Shown: positions 32,733-41,213 of the stretch, piece after piece
Layout: the number at the start of each line of letters is the position of its first letter
Numbering within the stretch: position 1 is the first letter of the stretch
Source: CAYQNU01 sp964419055
GTDB lineage: Bacteria; Bacteroidota; Bacteroidia; Flavobacteriales_D; Parvicellaceae
Direction: 5' to 3'
DNA: 64,000 bases
Assembly (NCBI GenBank): GCA_964419055.1
Contig: CAYQNU010000010.1
Span: 1-64,000, forward strand
Position numbers and translations under genes: made by a program
The notes under the pieces: model-generated
What the model was told of the DNA's origin: nothing
The model's input: the letters and a program-made list of their open reading frames with translations, nothing else
Database searches by the model: none

Positions 32733-35120
32733 TTAGAATTTGATGGAATATTGAACAATTATTGTTCTAGGGGGCATAACGTTACCCGGACGGTTAGAAT
32801 ACTCTCTGTTGAATGCATTATTAAGAATAAGCGCTAATTTAGAATATTCACCCAATTTAACACTCGCTCTGAAATCTGTAATAATATCTCCTGTTCTACG
32901 AGCGTTTCTATAATCAGTGAATCCTGGCAATAATTGGTCACCTAAAAATGGATCGACAAAAGCGTAATCAACATTTTCTTGAAAAGAATTGTATCGGGTA
33001 CTCACGCCAAATGCCACTTTTTTGTATTCCACTTGTAAATCTAATTTAAATAAGTGACGTGTTCGGTATTTTAATATTCTTGAAGTATCGCTGAACGTTT
33101 CAAAATATAAAGAATCCACGTCTTGGCTAACTTTTGGGTCAATATATGTGTAACCTGCCAATACGTTGAAATCAAATTCACCTATTTTACCCGTTCCCAT
33201 TACAGATATTTCCCCACCTGAAATTATGGCATTTTCAACATTTCTTGATTGAGCACCGAAATTTGCAATGGTAGGATAATTATTACCATTGGGTCCAAAA
33301 TCCCATTCAGTACCATCGGCATTATAGAAACCAAAGGTGAATTCCATCATATCTCTGTATCCGGTTACAAAACCAGCTAAATCTAAATACCCTCTAAAGT
33401 TTTTAATTTTAAACCCTTGTTTCAAACCTACTTCTGCACTCCATCCAGTTTCTGCATTCACTTTTTGATTTGGAAAAACGGTTAAAGCACCAACTGCTGT
33501 TGAAATATGACGTTCGGCAATGGTTGGGAAACGATAACCTTCACCATAACTTGCTCTTAGAAAGGTATGTTCTGCAGGTTGGTAGGTAGTTCCAAATCGC
33601 ATAACTGGCTTGAAAGGTAATGTGTCTCCAAAAAGCCTTGATTTTTCTTGGGTTTTAGCATCGTTAATTCTGTATTGCTCAACTCGTAATCCTCCAGTAA
33701 AATTAAACTTTTTGTATTTTTTATCAAATTGTGCAAAAACGGCAACATTGTTTGCGTCATGATCTCCATACAACTCAGAATTTACTGTACTGTACATATT
33801 CATTACCCCAAAAGTCGAATTGAAATCATTTTTCCATTTTTTCTGAAATTGATATTCGGCATAATATAAGGTTGCAATAGCATCTTGATTGGTATTATTT
33901 CTATTGGTGGTATTGTAATACCTCGTTCTAAGACTGTGCTTATTCCCGACTGAATCATAGTAGGTAACATAGGGATCAAAACTTATACGTAACGAAGTAT
34001 AATCGCTCAAAGTAGTTGTTGCAGTATCTGTTAAACCACTTGGATAATAAACACTATCAGCATTTTGCCATAGAAAAAACAACGTTCCTACCGTATAATT
34101 ATAATTTCCATTGATTCCGTAATTTAATCCTTGAATTTTTTTAGAACGATAACGAGTATTAAAATTAAGTCTTCCTCTATGCTCATTTTCACCCAAACGA
34201 TACCCTTCATCCGTTAAAAAATTACCTCCAATTACAAAATCCAAATTTTCCTTAATTCTCCTTGAATGTAAAAAATTTCCGGTAACGTAATAGTTTGTAT
34301 TGGGATTCCAATTTTTATAGCTACGACTCAATAAAGTGTCTTCACCAAACTGATTCTTACTTCTTTGGGTTCCTGTTGAAGGCATATAAACACCATTAGA
34401 AATATTAATATAGGTTTCGGGTTTTGATTTAGGATAAGCCGTACGAATATTAATTATACCATTTAGAGCAGAAGACCCATATAACACAGAAGAAGCACCT
34501 TTAATTATTTCCATTTGCTCCATATTCTCAATAGGAAGCGAACCCCATTTAATATCACCTGCATCTGCGGCAATCATAGGCATGTCATCTACCATCAACA
34601 GCACTCTACTCCCCGAACCATAACTAAACCCACTTCCACCTCTTATACTAACATTACCTTCTTGCATTTGCACCCCAGGACATTGATCAACAACAGCCTC
34701 AGGTGATTTAACCGCTTTATTATTGGCCAAATCAGGCTTAATCACTTGAATAGAAACAGCTACTTCACCAATGTTTTGTTCAAATTTACTGGCTGAAATA
34801 ACAACATCATCTAAAAACGAACCTTCCGCGTCTAACACTGAGTTTAATTCTAAAGTTTGCCCAGCTACTACAGTAATCTTTTTTGTAATCGTTACATAAC
34901 CAACATATCTTATCGATATTTCATAGGACCCAGGTTCAGTTTCAACACTATATTCTCCTTCTATATTAGTAGCATTACCTTTACCATTACTCAAAATAAC
35001 ATTCACACCTGGCAAGGCTTCTTTAGTTTTTGAATCTGTAATTTTTCCTTTTACAAATCCATTTTGACCCACTATAGCCAAATTAATAAACAATATAAAA
35101 ATCAAATATATTTTATTCAT
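32733..35120 (-). CDS. TonB-dependent outer-membrane receptor
   Basis: A 795-residue receptor with a signal peptide (cleavage near residue 18). Residues about 20-105 are a carboxypeptidase-regulatory-like domain (VKGKITDSKTKEALPGVNVI), common to Bacteroidota receptors. The plug domain (about 115-230) has SVQVIKPDLANNKAVKSPEA and the conserved IRGGSGFSYGSGSRVLLMVD, MEIIKGASSVLYGSSALNG. The 22-strand barrel occupies the rest, ending in RTIIVQYSIKF with terminal Phe. There is no SusD partner or other transport gene next to it, so it is more likely a siderophore, vitamin or metal receptor than a Sus-type glycan system. Substrate unknown. Confidence 0.93.
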   Translation of the reverse strand: MNKIYLIFILFINLAIVGQNGFVKGKITDSKTKEALPGVNVILSNGKGNATNIEGEYSVETEPGSYEISIRYVGYVTITKKITVVAGQTLELNSVLDAEGSFLDDVVISASKFEQNIGEVAVSIQVIKPDLANNKAVKSPEAVVDQCPGVQMQEGNVSIRGGSGFSYGSGSRVLLMVDDMPMIAADAGDIKWGSLPIENMEQMEIIKGASSVLYGSSALNGIINIRTAYPKSKPETYINISNGVYMPSTGTQRSKNQFGEDTLLSRSYKNWNPNTNYYVTGNFLHSRRIKENLDFVIGGNFLTDEGYRLGENEHRGRLNFNTRYRSKKIQGLNYGINGNYNYTVGTLFFLWQNADSVYYPSGLTDTATTTLSDYTSLRISFDPYVTYYDSVGNKHSLRTRYYNTTNRNNTNQDAIATLYYAEYQFQKKWKNDFNSTFGVMNMYSTVNSELYGDHDANNVAVFAQFDKKYKKFNFTGGLRVEQYRINDAKTQEKSRLFGDTLPFKPVMRFGTTYQPAEHTFLRASYGEGYRFPTIAERHISTAVGALTVFPNQKVNAETGWSAEVGLKQGFKIKNFRGYLDLAGFVTGYRDMMEFTFGFYNADGTEWDFGPNGNNYPTIANFGAQSRNVENAIISGGEISVMGTGKIGEFDFNVLAGYTYIDPKVSQDVDSLYFETFSDTSRILKYRTRHLFKLDLQVEYKKVAFGVSTRYNSFQENVDYAFVDPFLGDQLLPGFTDYRNARRTGDIITDFRASVKLGEYSKLALILNNAFNREYSNRPGNVMPPRTIIVQYSIKF

Positions 35121-35272
35121 AATTTCATTTTAAGCAATTCCCGAAATTATACAATAGTTTTGAGATATGTTAAAAAAATATAAATTTTCGACTAACAATT
35201 AAAAAATAGCAATGAAACATGAGTTAACTGTTTTGTCTACTCCTTTTTTAATGACGAGAAAATAAACTTTAA

Positions 35273-36727
35273 TTACTTCTTTGATGCCAATTGCTTTTGA
35301 AACCAATATCCCGAATCTTTTACGGTACGTTGTTGATTTTCAAAATTAATATGCACTACACCAAATCGGGGATGATAACCTTCACTCCATTCAAAATTAT
35401 CCGTCAAACTCCAAATAAAATAACCCTCCACTGGCACTCCTTCGTTTTTTGCCTTTAAAACATTGGATAAATAATCTTTGAAAAATTGTATTCGTTTTTC
35501 ATCGTGAACAGCACCTTCAATAAGGTGATCTTCGTAACAAACGCCATTTTCGGTAACGATAATTTTTTTAATTTCTTTGTATTGAGCAAATTGTTTCAGA
35601 ATTTTGTAGATTCCTTCAGGATAAACCTCAAAATTCATTTCGTTTATCGGAACGGCTCTCTTTGTAGCAGGCACTTCTTTAGCAAACATCAAAGGTGGAA
35701 ATAAGCTGTGTTTGCCCACTACTCTAAAATAATTTTGAAGACCAATAAAGTCAAAATCAAACGCCAACAACTGTTCATCTCCCGGTTCAAAATACTTCTC
35801 AATGCGTTTCAAAGCGGGAAAAACATCATAAGGATAACCTTTTCCAAGTATGGGCTCGATATACAATCGATTGACCAAGGCATCAATTCGTTTGGCTGCT
35901 TCAACGTTTTTGTCTTTACTATCTATTGGTTCCACAAAACTGCAACTAAATGTAGTGCCAATATGGGCTTGTTCAACATTCTTTCTGATGATTCTTCCAC
36001 CTAATGACATAGCCAGACAAGCATGGTGTGTTGCCTTAAGAAAATTAGATATTCCTTTTTTACCCGGTGCATGGTAACCCAGCATATAACCCAAACCAAC
36101 AAAAGCAGCGGGCTCATTCATCACCATCCAATTCTTGACTTTTGACCCATACTCCCTTGTACAGAACGTTACATATTCCTCAAACCATTTAAGCACTTCT
36201 CTATTGATCCAACCTCCTTTATCTTGCAATTTTTGAGGTAAATCCCAATGGTACAAGGTTACCCAAGGCTGCACACCTTGACGAAGGCATTCATCGATAA
36301 CCTCATGATAAAATGCCACTCCTTTTGGGTTAATTTCACCTATACCCTTTGGAAAAATGCGTGACCAAGCAATTGAAAAACGAAAAACGTTGAGATTGAG
36401 TTTTTTTACCAACGCAATATCTTCTTTGTAACGATTATAAAAATCAGCAGCTGTATCAGCATTTTCATTATTCTTAACATGGCCCTTTTTATGTGTAAAG
36501 GTGTCCCAAATAGATGGGCCTTTTCCATCAGTATTCCATGCACCTTCCACCTGATACGCAGCACAAGCAGCACCCCACAAAAAGTTGGGTCCAAATTGAG
36601 TTAATTCAAACTCGGGAATAATAGCTTGTTCATGGTTTAATGAAAACCACGATCCGTCCACAAAAGTAGGCAAGGTAACACCTATGGCTCCAGCACCCGA
36701 TAATTTTAACCAATTTCTTCTATCCAT
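35273..36727 (-). CDS. Family GH1 beta-glucosidase with Tat-like signal
   Basis: A 484-residue glycoside hydrolase family 1 enzyme. The acid/base Glu is in WMVMNEPAAF (about residue 206) and the nucleophile Glu in IIVTENGVCYED (about 389). Other GH1 motifs are FGPNFLWGAACAAYQVEGAW, VFRFSIAWSRIFP, TLYHWDLPQKLQD and YFIWSLTDNFEWSEGYHPRFG. It begins MDRRNWLKLSGAGAIG, where the twin Arg followed by a hydrophobic stretch looks like a Tat signal, so export folded to the periplasm is likely. The start at 36727 (ATG) is preferred to a TTG four codons earlier. Most GH1 enzymes lack a signal, so this is somewhat unusual. Substrate, beta-linked glucose or galactose, is inferred from family. Confidence 0.94.
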   Translation of the reverse strand: MDRRNWLKLSGAGAIGVTLPTFVDGSWFSLNHEQAIIPEFELTQFGPNFLWGAACAAYQVEGAWNTDGKGPSIWDTFTHKKGHVKNNENADTAADFYNRYKEDIALVKKLNLNVFRFSIAWSRIFPKGIGEINPKGVAFYHEVIDECLRQGVQPWVTLYHWDLPQKLQDKGGWINREVLKWFEEYVTFCTREYGSKVKNWMVMNEPAAFVGLGYMLGYHAPGKKGISNFLKATHHACLAMSLGGRIIRKNVEQAHIGTTFSCSFVEPIDSKDKNVEAAKRIDALVNRLYIEPILGKGYPYDVFPALKRIEKYFEPGDEQLLAFDFDFIGLQNYFRVVGKHSLFPPLMFAKEVPATKRAVPINEMNFEVYPEGIYKILKQFAQYKEIKKIIVTENGVCYEDHLIEGAVHDEKRIQFFKDYLSNVLKAKNEGVPVEGYFIWSLTDNFEWSEGYHPRFGVVHINFENQQRTVKDSGYWFQKQLASKK

Positions 36728-36846
36728 AATACTTTGCAAATATATGGATTTGGATAATAAATTAGACTTATCTTAATTTCGACTTTTTATGTGGACTCGC
36801 AAGAAGACAACTTGATGTCTGAACGGAGATAAAATTGGATTTCGTA

Positions 36847-36894
36847 AAACAAAAAAGGGACTCATGTTAATGAATCCCCTTTTGTAGGCCCTGT
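36847..36894 (-). repeat. Duplicate of tRNA 3' end plus terminator
   Basis: This block is almost identical to 37115-37162, including the hairpin GGGACTCATGTTAATGAATC and the acceptor-end sequence GGCCCTG. Differences are a missing G and a TAGG for TGGG. It indicates a tandem duplication of the tRNA region, followed by decay. Confidence 0.7.
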
Positions 36895-37114
36895 CCCGTA
36901 AAAAAAGAAATCTTGATTTAATCTTTTTACGTGGACTCTCGTGAAGATAAATTGTTAAACAATTTGTATTCACGGAGCTAGAATCGAATCCCGCAATGGC
37001 TCGTATTAAAAATACTTCGCACTTTCGAGGACTCACGAAAATCTACCAAATCAAAGATTTGTGGATTTTCGGAGCCAGCCACCTACTGAATATATGATGG
37101 TAGGTGGCTTTAAA

Positions 37115-37147
37115 ACAAAAAAAGGGGACTCATGTTAATGAATCCCC
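37115..37147 (-). terminator. Terminator of tRNA-Met
   Basis: Read on the minus strand, GGGGATTCAT and ATGAGTCCCC form a 10-pair stem with one G-U and a four-base loop TAAC, followed by seven Ts. It lies six bases beyond the 3' end of the tRNA. Confidence 0.85.
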
Positions 37148-37152
37148 TTTTG

Positions 37153-37226
37153 TGGGCCCTGCTGGAATCGAACCAGCCACCTACTGATTATGAGTCAGTT
37201 GCTCTAACCGAATGAGCTAAGAGCCC
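37153..37226 (-). tRNA. tRNA-Met (anticodon CAT)
   Basis: On the minus strand a complete cloverleaf of 74 bases can be drawn: acceptor arm GGGCTCT with AGGGCCC, D arm AGCTC with GAGC, anticodon arm CTGACTCATAATCAG with CAT in the loop, and T arm CTGGTTCGATTCCAG. The discriminator is A and CCA is not encoded. CAT can be elongator Met, initiator Met or Ile2 (lysidine-modified). The first acceptor pair is a proper G-C pair, which argues against initiator. Elongator Met is preferred over Ile2 but not proven. Confidence 0.92.
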
Positions 37227-37302
37227 TAATTCAAAAGAAATATTTTGAATTGAGGGTGCAATTTTACATATTTGTATTCAATTACACAACAAAAAAATAA
37301 AA

Positions 37303-37935
37303 ATGTCGAAAAATTCAATGCCAACTGCCATTATTTTTGATTTGGGTGGTGTTTTATTAAACATCGATTATCAACTGACTTCCAATGCTTTTCAGAATTT
37401 GGGATGGGCGAATTTTGATGTATTTTATTCTCAAAAAAATCAAAAAAAAATATTTGATGATCTCGAAGTAGGAAAAATAAATGAATCCGAATTTGTGGAT
37501 GAATTAAAACAATACCTGCCAGAAGCCTCAAATGCTGAAATTATTGCGGCTTGGAACGCTATGCTGCTTGACTTTCCTTACCAACGATTGCAATTGCTTA
37601 AGGAGCTTAACAAACATTACCCACTTTTCTTATACAGCAACACCAATGCTATCCACTACAAAGCTTTTGAACAGGCCATTCACACGCATTTTGATGGTCT
37701 CCATTTATCCAGTTTATTCAAAAAAGCCTACTACTCTCATATACTTGGCAAACGAAAACCTCATAAAGAATCGTTTGAGTTTATCCTCAACGAACAGCAA
37801 TTAAACCCTGCCTCAACCCTTTTTATTGACGATTCTATTCAACATATTGAAGGAGCAAAAGAAGCTGGTTTGATGACGTATCACTTAAAAAAAGGTGAAG
37901 ATATTACTCAGCTATTTCCTGACATAATTCTATAA
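37303..37935 (+). CDS. HAD-superfamily hydrolase, subfamily IA
   Basis: A 210-residue cytosolic HAD phosphatase. Motif I is IIFDLGGVLLNID (nucleophile Asp within the first 15 residues), motif II is FLYSNTNAIHY (about residues 108-118), the conserved Lys lies in YSHILGKRKPHKESFEFIL (about 142-160) and motif III is TLFIDDSIQHIEGAKEAGL (about 173-190). The alpha-helical cap between motifs I and II (about 20-95) marks subfamily IA, which includes sugar phosphatases such as YihX-type enzymes; the exact substrate is unknown. Its last 32 bases overlap the end of the convergent epimerase gene. Confidence 0.92.
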   Translation: MSKNSMPTAIIFDLGGVLLNIDYQLTSNAFQNLGWANFDVFYSQKNQKKIFDDLEVGKINESEFVDELKQYLPEASNAEIIAAWNAMLLDFPYQRLQLLKELNKHYPLFLYSNTNAIHYKAFEQAIHTHFDGLHLSSLFKKAYYSHILGKRKPHKESFEFILNEQQLNPASTLFIDDSIQHIEGAKEAGLMTYHLKKGEDITQLFPDIIL

Positions 37936-38308
37936 GCACCCCTTGGGTTCCTTTTGGATGTAAAAAGGCAATTAACATATTGTCAGCACCCTTTTTGGGT
38001 TCGTTGTGAATCATTTGAAAACCTTCTTGTTTCATTCGTTCAATTTCGGCATAAATATTCGTAACATTAAATGCGATATGGTGAATTCCCTCACCTTTTT
38101 TTTCGATAAATTTAGTAATAGCACTTTCATCTGTTACACCTTGCAACAACTCTATTTTGCTTTCACCCATCTTGAAGAATGACGTTTTCACTCCTTCAGA
38201 AACCACTTCCTCCTCTTTGTAAGGTGGATTGCCAAAAAGTCTGGTATAAAGAGCATTTGCTGCAACCAAATCTTTAACGGCTATACCTATGTGTTCAATT
38301 TTGTTCAT
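37904..38308 (-). CDS. mce: Methylmalonyl-CoA epimerase
   Basis: A 134-residue VOC-fold enzyme that interconverts (S)- and (R)-methylmalonyl-CoA, linking propionyl-CoA to succinyl-CoA. The metal ligands and family motifs are all visible: IEHIGIAVKDL with the first His, YKEEEVVSEGVKTSFFKMGE, IELLQ with a metal Glu, GEGIHHIAFNVTNI with the second His, and the ending GVLIELCQ with the last Glu. The rest of the pathway (mutase, carboxylase) is not in the window. The 3' end overlaps the convergent HAD gene by 32 bases. Length is normal for the family. Confidence 0.94.
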   Translation of the reverse strand: MNKIEHIGIAVKDLVAANALYTRLFGNPPYKEEEVVSEGVKTSFFKMGESKIELLQGVTDESAITKFIEKKGEGIHHIAFNVTNIYAEIERMKQEGFQMIHNEPKKGADNMLIAFLHPKGTQGVLIELCQEIAE

Positions 38309-38342
38309 TTTACTATGTATTAATCCTCAAAAATAAGAATAA

Positions 38343-38375
38343 AAAAATCCCTTGCATCAGTGACACAAGGGATTT
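38343..38375. terminator. Bidirectional terminator
   Basis: AAAATCCCTTG (38343-38353) pairs perfectly with CAAGGGATTTT (38365-38375) across an 11-base loop. It lies between the starts of the epimerase gene and the end of the secreted-protein gene, both on the minus strand, so it most likely ends the secreted-protein transcript. Confidence 0.75.
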
Positions 38376-38397
38376 TAAAATTTTTTAAAGTAACAGA

Positions 38398-39204
38398 TTA
38401 TTTATTTTTATTCCAAACCTCACCTGTTGTATTGTCAAAATTCACATAGTACAATCCTTTTGGAAGATTGCCACAATCAATTTTTTCATTTCCTTTACCA
38501 AAACCTTTTTTCACAAGGTTTCCGTAAGTATCAAAAACTTCATACAAGGTGTTTCCTGTAAATTGTAAAGCATCACTTTTTGCAGAAACCAATGTTACTG
38601 CAGGAACGCTAGATTCAATAGTTGCTGCAGTAGAAATATTAGGTTTTCCTGTGTAATCAACTTGTTTTACTCTAAATTTATTAGTTCCTGAATGCATTTC
38701 TACTTGGAATTCATAACAATTAGCAGCAGCAGTACCATTCCCTTCAACTTCTCCTACTTTAATCCATTTGTTCCATCTGTATTGTTCAACGATGTACGTC
38801 AATTTACCTTGTTCACCAGATGTACACCATTTCAAAATATTATTGCTTTCAACTTTGATAGAAGTTGTCAAGAAAGTACTTTTAGGTTTCAAAACCTCTG
38901 GATTCAACACTTTAGGAGAACAATCCGATTTGTGAACAATTTTTACAACAACGGGGTCTCCCACTTTAAGGTTTAGGTTTCCAAAATCAATTTCAAAGGC
39001 ACTTGAAGAAATTTGATCTGTTGTAACATCTCCATTTACGGTAACTTTAATCACACAAAAACCCACACCTGATGATGCAAATGGATTTTGAACGTAAAGA
39101 TTTTTACCTTGGAATTGTCCTTCATGAACAATACTTGACTCATTTTGCTGAGCAAAAGTCAATGTTGTCAACGAAATTAAGAAGAGCGAAATAATATTTT
39201 TCAT
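38398..39204 (-). CDS. Secreted protein with C-terminal sorting-like domain
   Basis: A 268-residue exported protein. A signal peptide ends after TFAQ, near residue 18. Three extended beta domains follow without a motif I can name: a first Ig-like part with VKIVHKSDCSPKV (about 85-100), a second fibronectin-like part containing NNILKWCTSGEQGKLTYIVE (about 120-140), and a C-terminal part near residues 205-268 that resembles a type A T9SS sorting domain (TLYEVFDTYGNLVKKGFGKG, then LPKGLYYVNFD). The order Ig/FNIII then sorting domain fits a cell-surface or secreted Bacteroidota protein. Cargo role unknown. Transcribed alone with a terminator at 38343. Confidence 0.7.
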   Translation of the reverse strand: MKNIISLFLISLTTLTFAQQNESSIVHEGQFQGKNLYVQNPFASSGVGFCVIKVTVNGDVTTDQISSSAFEIDFGNLNLKVGDPVVVKIVHKSDCSPKVLNPEVLKPKSTFLTTSIKVESNNILKWCTSGEQGKLTYIVEQYRWNKWIKVGEVEGNGTAAANCYEFQVEMHSGTNKFRVKQVDYTGKPNISTAATIESSVPAVTLVSAKSDALQFTGNTLYEVFDTYGNLVKKGFGKGNEKIDCGNLPKGLYYVNFDNTTGEVWNKNK

Positions 39205-39400
39205 GCTTTATACCTTGTGATTGTACTTTTCAAAGGGCAATATTAATTCCATTTTTTTAATCTTCAAAATGTTTTGGCATTTTTTTTTCACCGAAGCCAA
39301 ATTTTCTATCGATTAATCACTACGAATTTATGATAAAACTTATTTTTTTCTCTCTAAACCAATATTTTCTTTTAAATAAATATAATTTTTGCAACATTTT

Positions 39401-39430
39401 TTTGCTTCTTACTAAATTTAATTATCTTTG
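39401..39430 (+). promoter_or_regulatory. Promoter of the second binding-lipoprotein operon
   Basis: TTTG at 39401-39404 and TATCTTTG at 39423-39430 with 18 bases between them match the Bacteroidota promoter well. The start of transcription would be near 39437, ahead of the ATG at 39455. A longer reading frame from 39428 begins inside the -7 box and is rejected. Confidence 0.7.
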
Positions 39431-39454
39431 TCACTATACAAAAGCATACAAACT

Positions 39455-41191
39455 ATGAAACTGGAAAAGAAATCAATCTTATCTTTAGTATTGATCGGGG
39501 GGTTAAGCGCTTCATTATTAATGAATTCTTGTAGCACAGACGAAAGCTCTGTTGCTGCGAATGACCGTACCGTTAAGGGGGGGGATGTTGCTTATGGCGG
39601 AAAAATAACCATTGCTGAAAACGAATCTTTTTCAACTATTTTCCCACTTGAAGTATTGGATGTACCCTCTTTTAAAGTGACCTCTCAAATTCATGATGGT
39701 TTATTACAATACGATACTAAAGACGTTACTTTAAAACCTTCGATTGCAAAAAAATGGGAAGTAGATGCTACCAACACTCAATACACGTTTTATTTAAATG
39801 ACAATGTGCGTTTTCACGATGATGCTTGTTTTGAAGGAGGGGTAGGAAGAATTCTTACCGCTGCAGATGTGAAATTTTCATTTGAATTGTTGTGTTCTAA
39901 AGAATTTGAATTGAATTATAATTCTATTTTCAAACCTTATTTAGTTGGAGCGGATGATTTTTTTAATGGTAAATCAGAATCCATTAGCGGTATAGAAGTT
40001 ATTGATGATTATACTATTAAATTGACGATAAATCAGCCTTCTAATTCTTTCATTTATTTATTGGCTCTTCCAAATACTAGTATTATTGCAAAGGAAGCTT
40101 ATGAAAAATATGGTAAAAATATGACGGTGGGTGCTGGAGCGTTTAAATGGACAAAACCTGAAGATGAGACCAAAGAAGTTTTCTTAGTATACAATGAAAA
40201 ATATTATCAAAAAGATGAATTTGGTAATTCGTTACCTTATTTAGATTCTGTTCATTTTATTTTCAATCCAAGCAAATTAGACCAATTAGAAATGTTCAAT
40301 AACAACCAAATCTCTACTATCCATGGATTGCCTTCGACAAAAATTGCTGAGGTGGTTGAACAAAACATCGAAAACTTTAAAAATGATCCTCCAAAAACCA
40401 TATTGGATAGACAACCTGAATTATCTAGTCAGTTTTATGAATTCATTTTAAACAAACCTCCTTTTAATGATGTAAAAGTAAGAAAGGCGTTTTCATATGC
40501 TATTGATCGAAATAAAATTGTAAAAGAAGTGCTGAACGACCAAGGTACACCTGGTTTTTATGGTGTTACACCTAAAATACCGTCATTTAATTCCTATGAC
40601 TTTTCAAGAATTAAAGGTTATGATTTCAATCCAGAATTAGCACGACAATTATTGGCTGAAGCGGGTTACCCTGGTGGAAAAGGATTCCCAAATGCCCGTT
40701 TAGAAATCAATCTAGGAGGCAGTGTTCACAAACAAGTAGCTTCTGAAATCCAACAACAATTATATCAAGTGTTAGGAATCAATATTGAAATTGAACAAGT
40801 GTCATTTAAAGACAAAATAGAACACGCCAAATTTGGTGTTTCGGAAATGTATCGTTCGGCTTGGGTAGCTGATTACCCTTCTCCAGAAAGTTTCCTTTCT
40901 ATTTTTTATGGTGGTGATGTTCCTGATTCTAGTAACTTACCCTCTTATCCTAATTCAATGCGTTATAAAAATCCAGTTTATGATTCGTTGTTGGACTTAG
41001 CCAAATCAACCACCAATCAAGTGGATCAATACAATCTATTTGCCGAAGCGGAGAAAGTGATGATGGAAGATGCTCCAGTTATGATATTATGGTATTCAGA
41101 AGATTACATCCTTATTAATTCTGATATAAAAAATTATTTTACCAATCCCATGCAGATTTCCGATTATTCAAAAGTTTACATTAAAAAATAA
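39455..41191 (+). CDS. ABC-type oligopeptide-binding lipoprotein, family 5, second copy
   Basis: A 578-residue SBP_bac_5 lipoprotein, paralogous to the one at 5440; both carry the block RFHDDACFEGGVGRILTAADV (here) with the same Cys, and VRKAFSYAIDRNKIV. The lipobox is MNSC with Cys26. The lipidated N-terminus is followed by a short linker in which codons 41-44 contain a G8 tract. Like its paralogue it has no permease or ATPase gene nearby. The ATG at 39455 is fixed by the promoter at 39401-39430. The next gene, bactofilin, follows by 22 bases and the run continues to 42460, so this lipoprotein probably heads a five-gene transcript. Confidence 0.9.
   Translation: MKLEKKSILSLVLIGGLSASLLMNSCSTDESSVAANDRTVKGGDVAYGGKITIAENESFSTIFPLEVLDVPSFKVTSQIHDGLLQYDTKDVTLKPSIAKKWEVDATNTQYTFYLNDNVRFHDDACFEGGVGRILTAADVKFSFELLCSKEFELNYNSIFKPYLVGADDFFNGKSESISGIEVIDDYTIKLTINQPSNSFIYLLALPNTSIIAKEAYEKYGKNMTVGAGAFKWTKPEDETKEVFLVYNEKYYQKDEFGNSLPYLDSVHFIFNPSKLDQLEMFNNNQISTIHGLPSTKIAEVVEQNIENFKNDPPKTILDRQPELSSQFYEFILNKPPFNDVKVRKAFSYAIDRNKIVKEVLNDQGTPGFYGVTPKIPSFNSYDFSRIKGYDFNPELARQLLAEAGYPGGKGFPNARLEINLGGSVHKQVASEIQQQLYQVLGINIEIEQVSFKDKIEHAKFGVSEMYRSAWVADYPSPESFLSIFYGGDVPDSSNLPSYPNSMRYKNPVYDSLLDLAKSTTNQVDQYNLFAEAEKVMMEDAPVMILWYSEDYILINSDIKNYFTNPMQISDYSKVYIKK
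39577..39584 (+). repeat. G8 homopolymer tract within a lipoprotein gene
   Basis: Eight Gs occupy the last base of Lys41, Gly42, Gly43 and the first base of Asp44. One-base slippage here would frameshift the protein just after its lipid anchor. A second G8 lies at 8250-8257. Confidence 0.85.
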
Positions 41192-41213
41192 TTTATCCAA
41201 TAAACAGTACACT

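Larger units (their letters stand above)
36740..37152. other. Non-coding region with decayed tRNA duplicate and palindromes
   Basis: No gene. Two units share CTTTTTAYGTGGACTC at 36783-36798 and 36923-36938, each followed by an inverted repeat and then CGGAG; a third, looser unit (GGACTC to CGGAG) lies at 37029-37074. A duplicate of the tRNA 3' end and terminator is at 36847-36894. CCAGCCACCTACTGA, part of the tRNA, recurs at 37075-37089. This suggests a second tRNA copy broken by insertion. An antisense frame of 87 codons across it is an artefact. Confidence 0.55.

Noticed and set aside
36773..37036. 87-codon antisense frame in the tRNA region
   Set aside because: It covers palindromes and tRNA-derived repeats, has no domain, and such frames arise in decayed tRNA regions.
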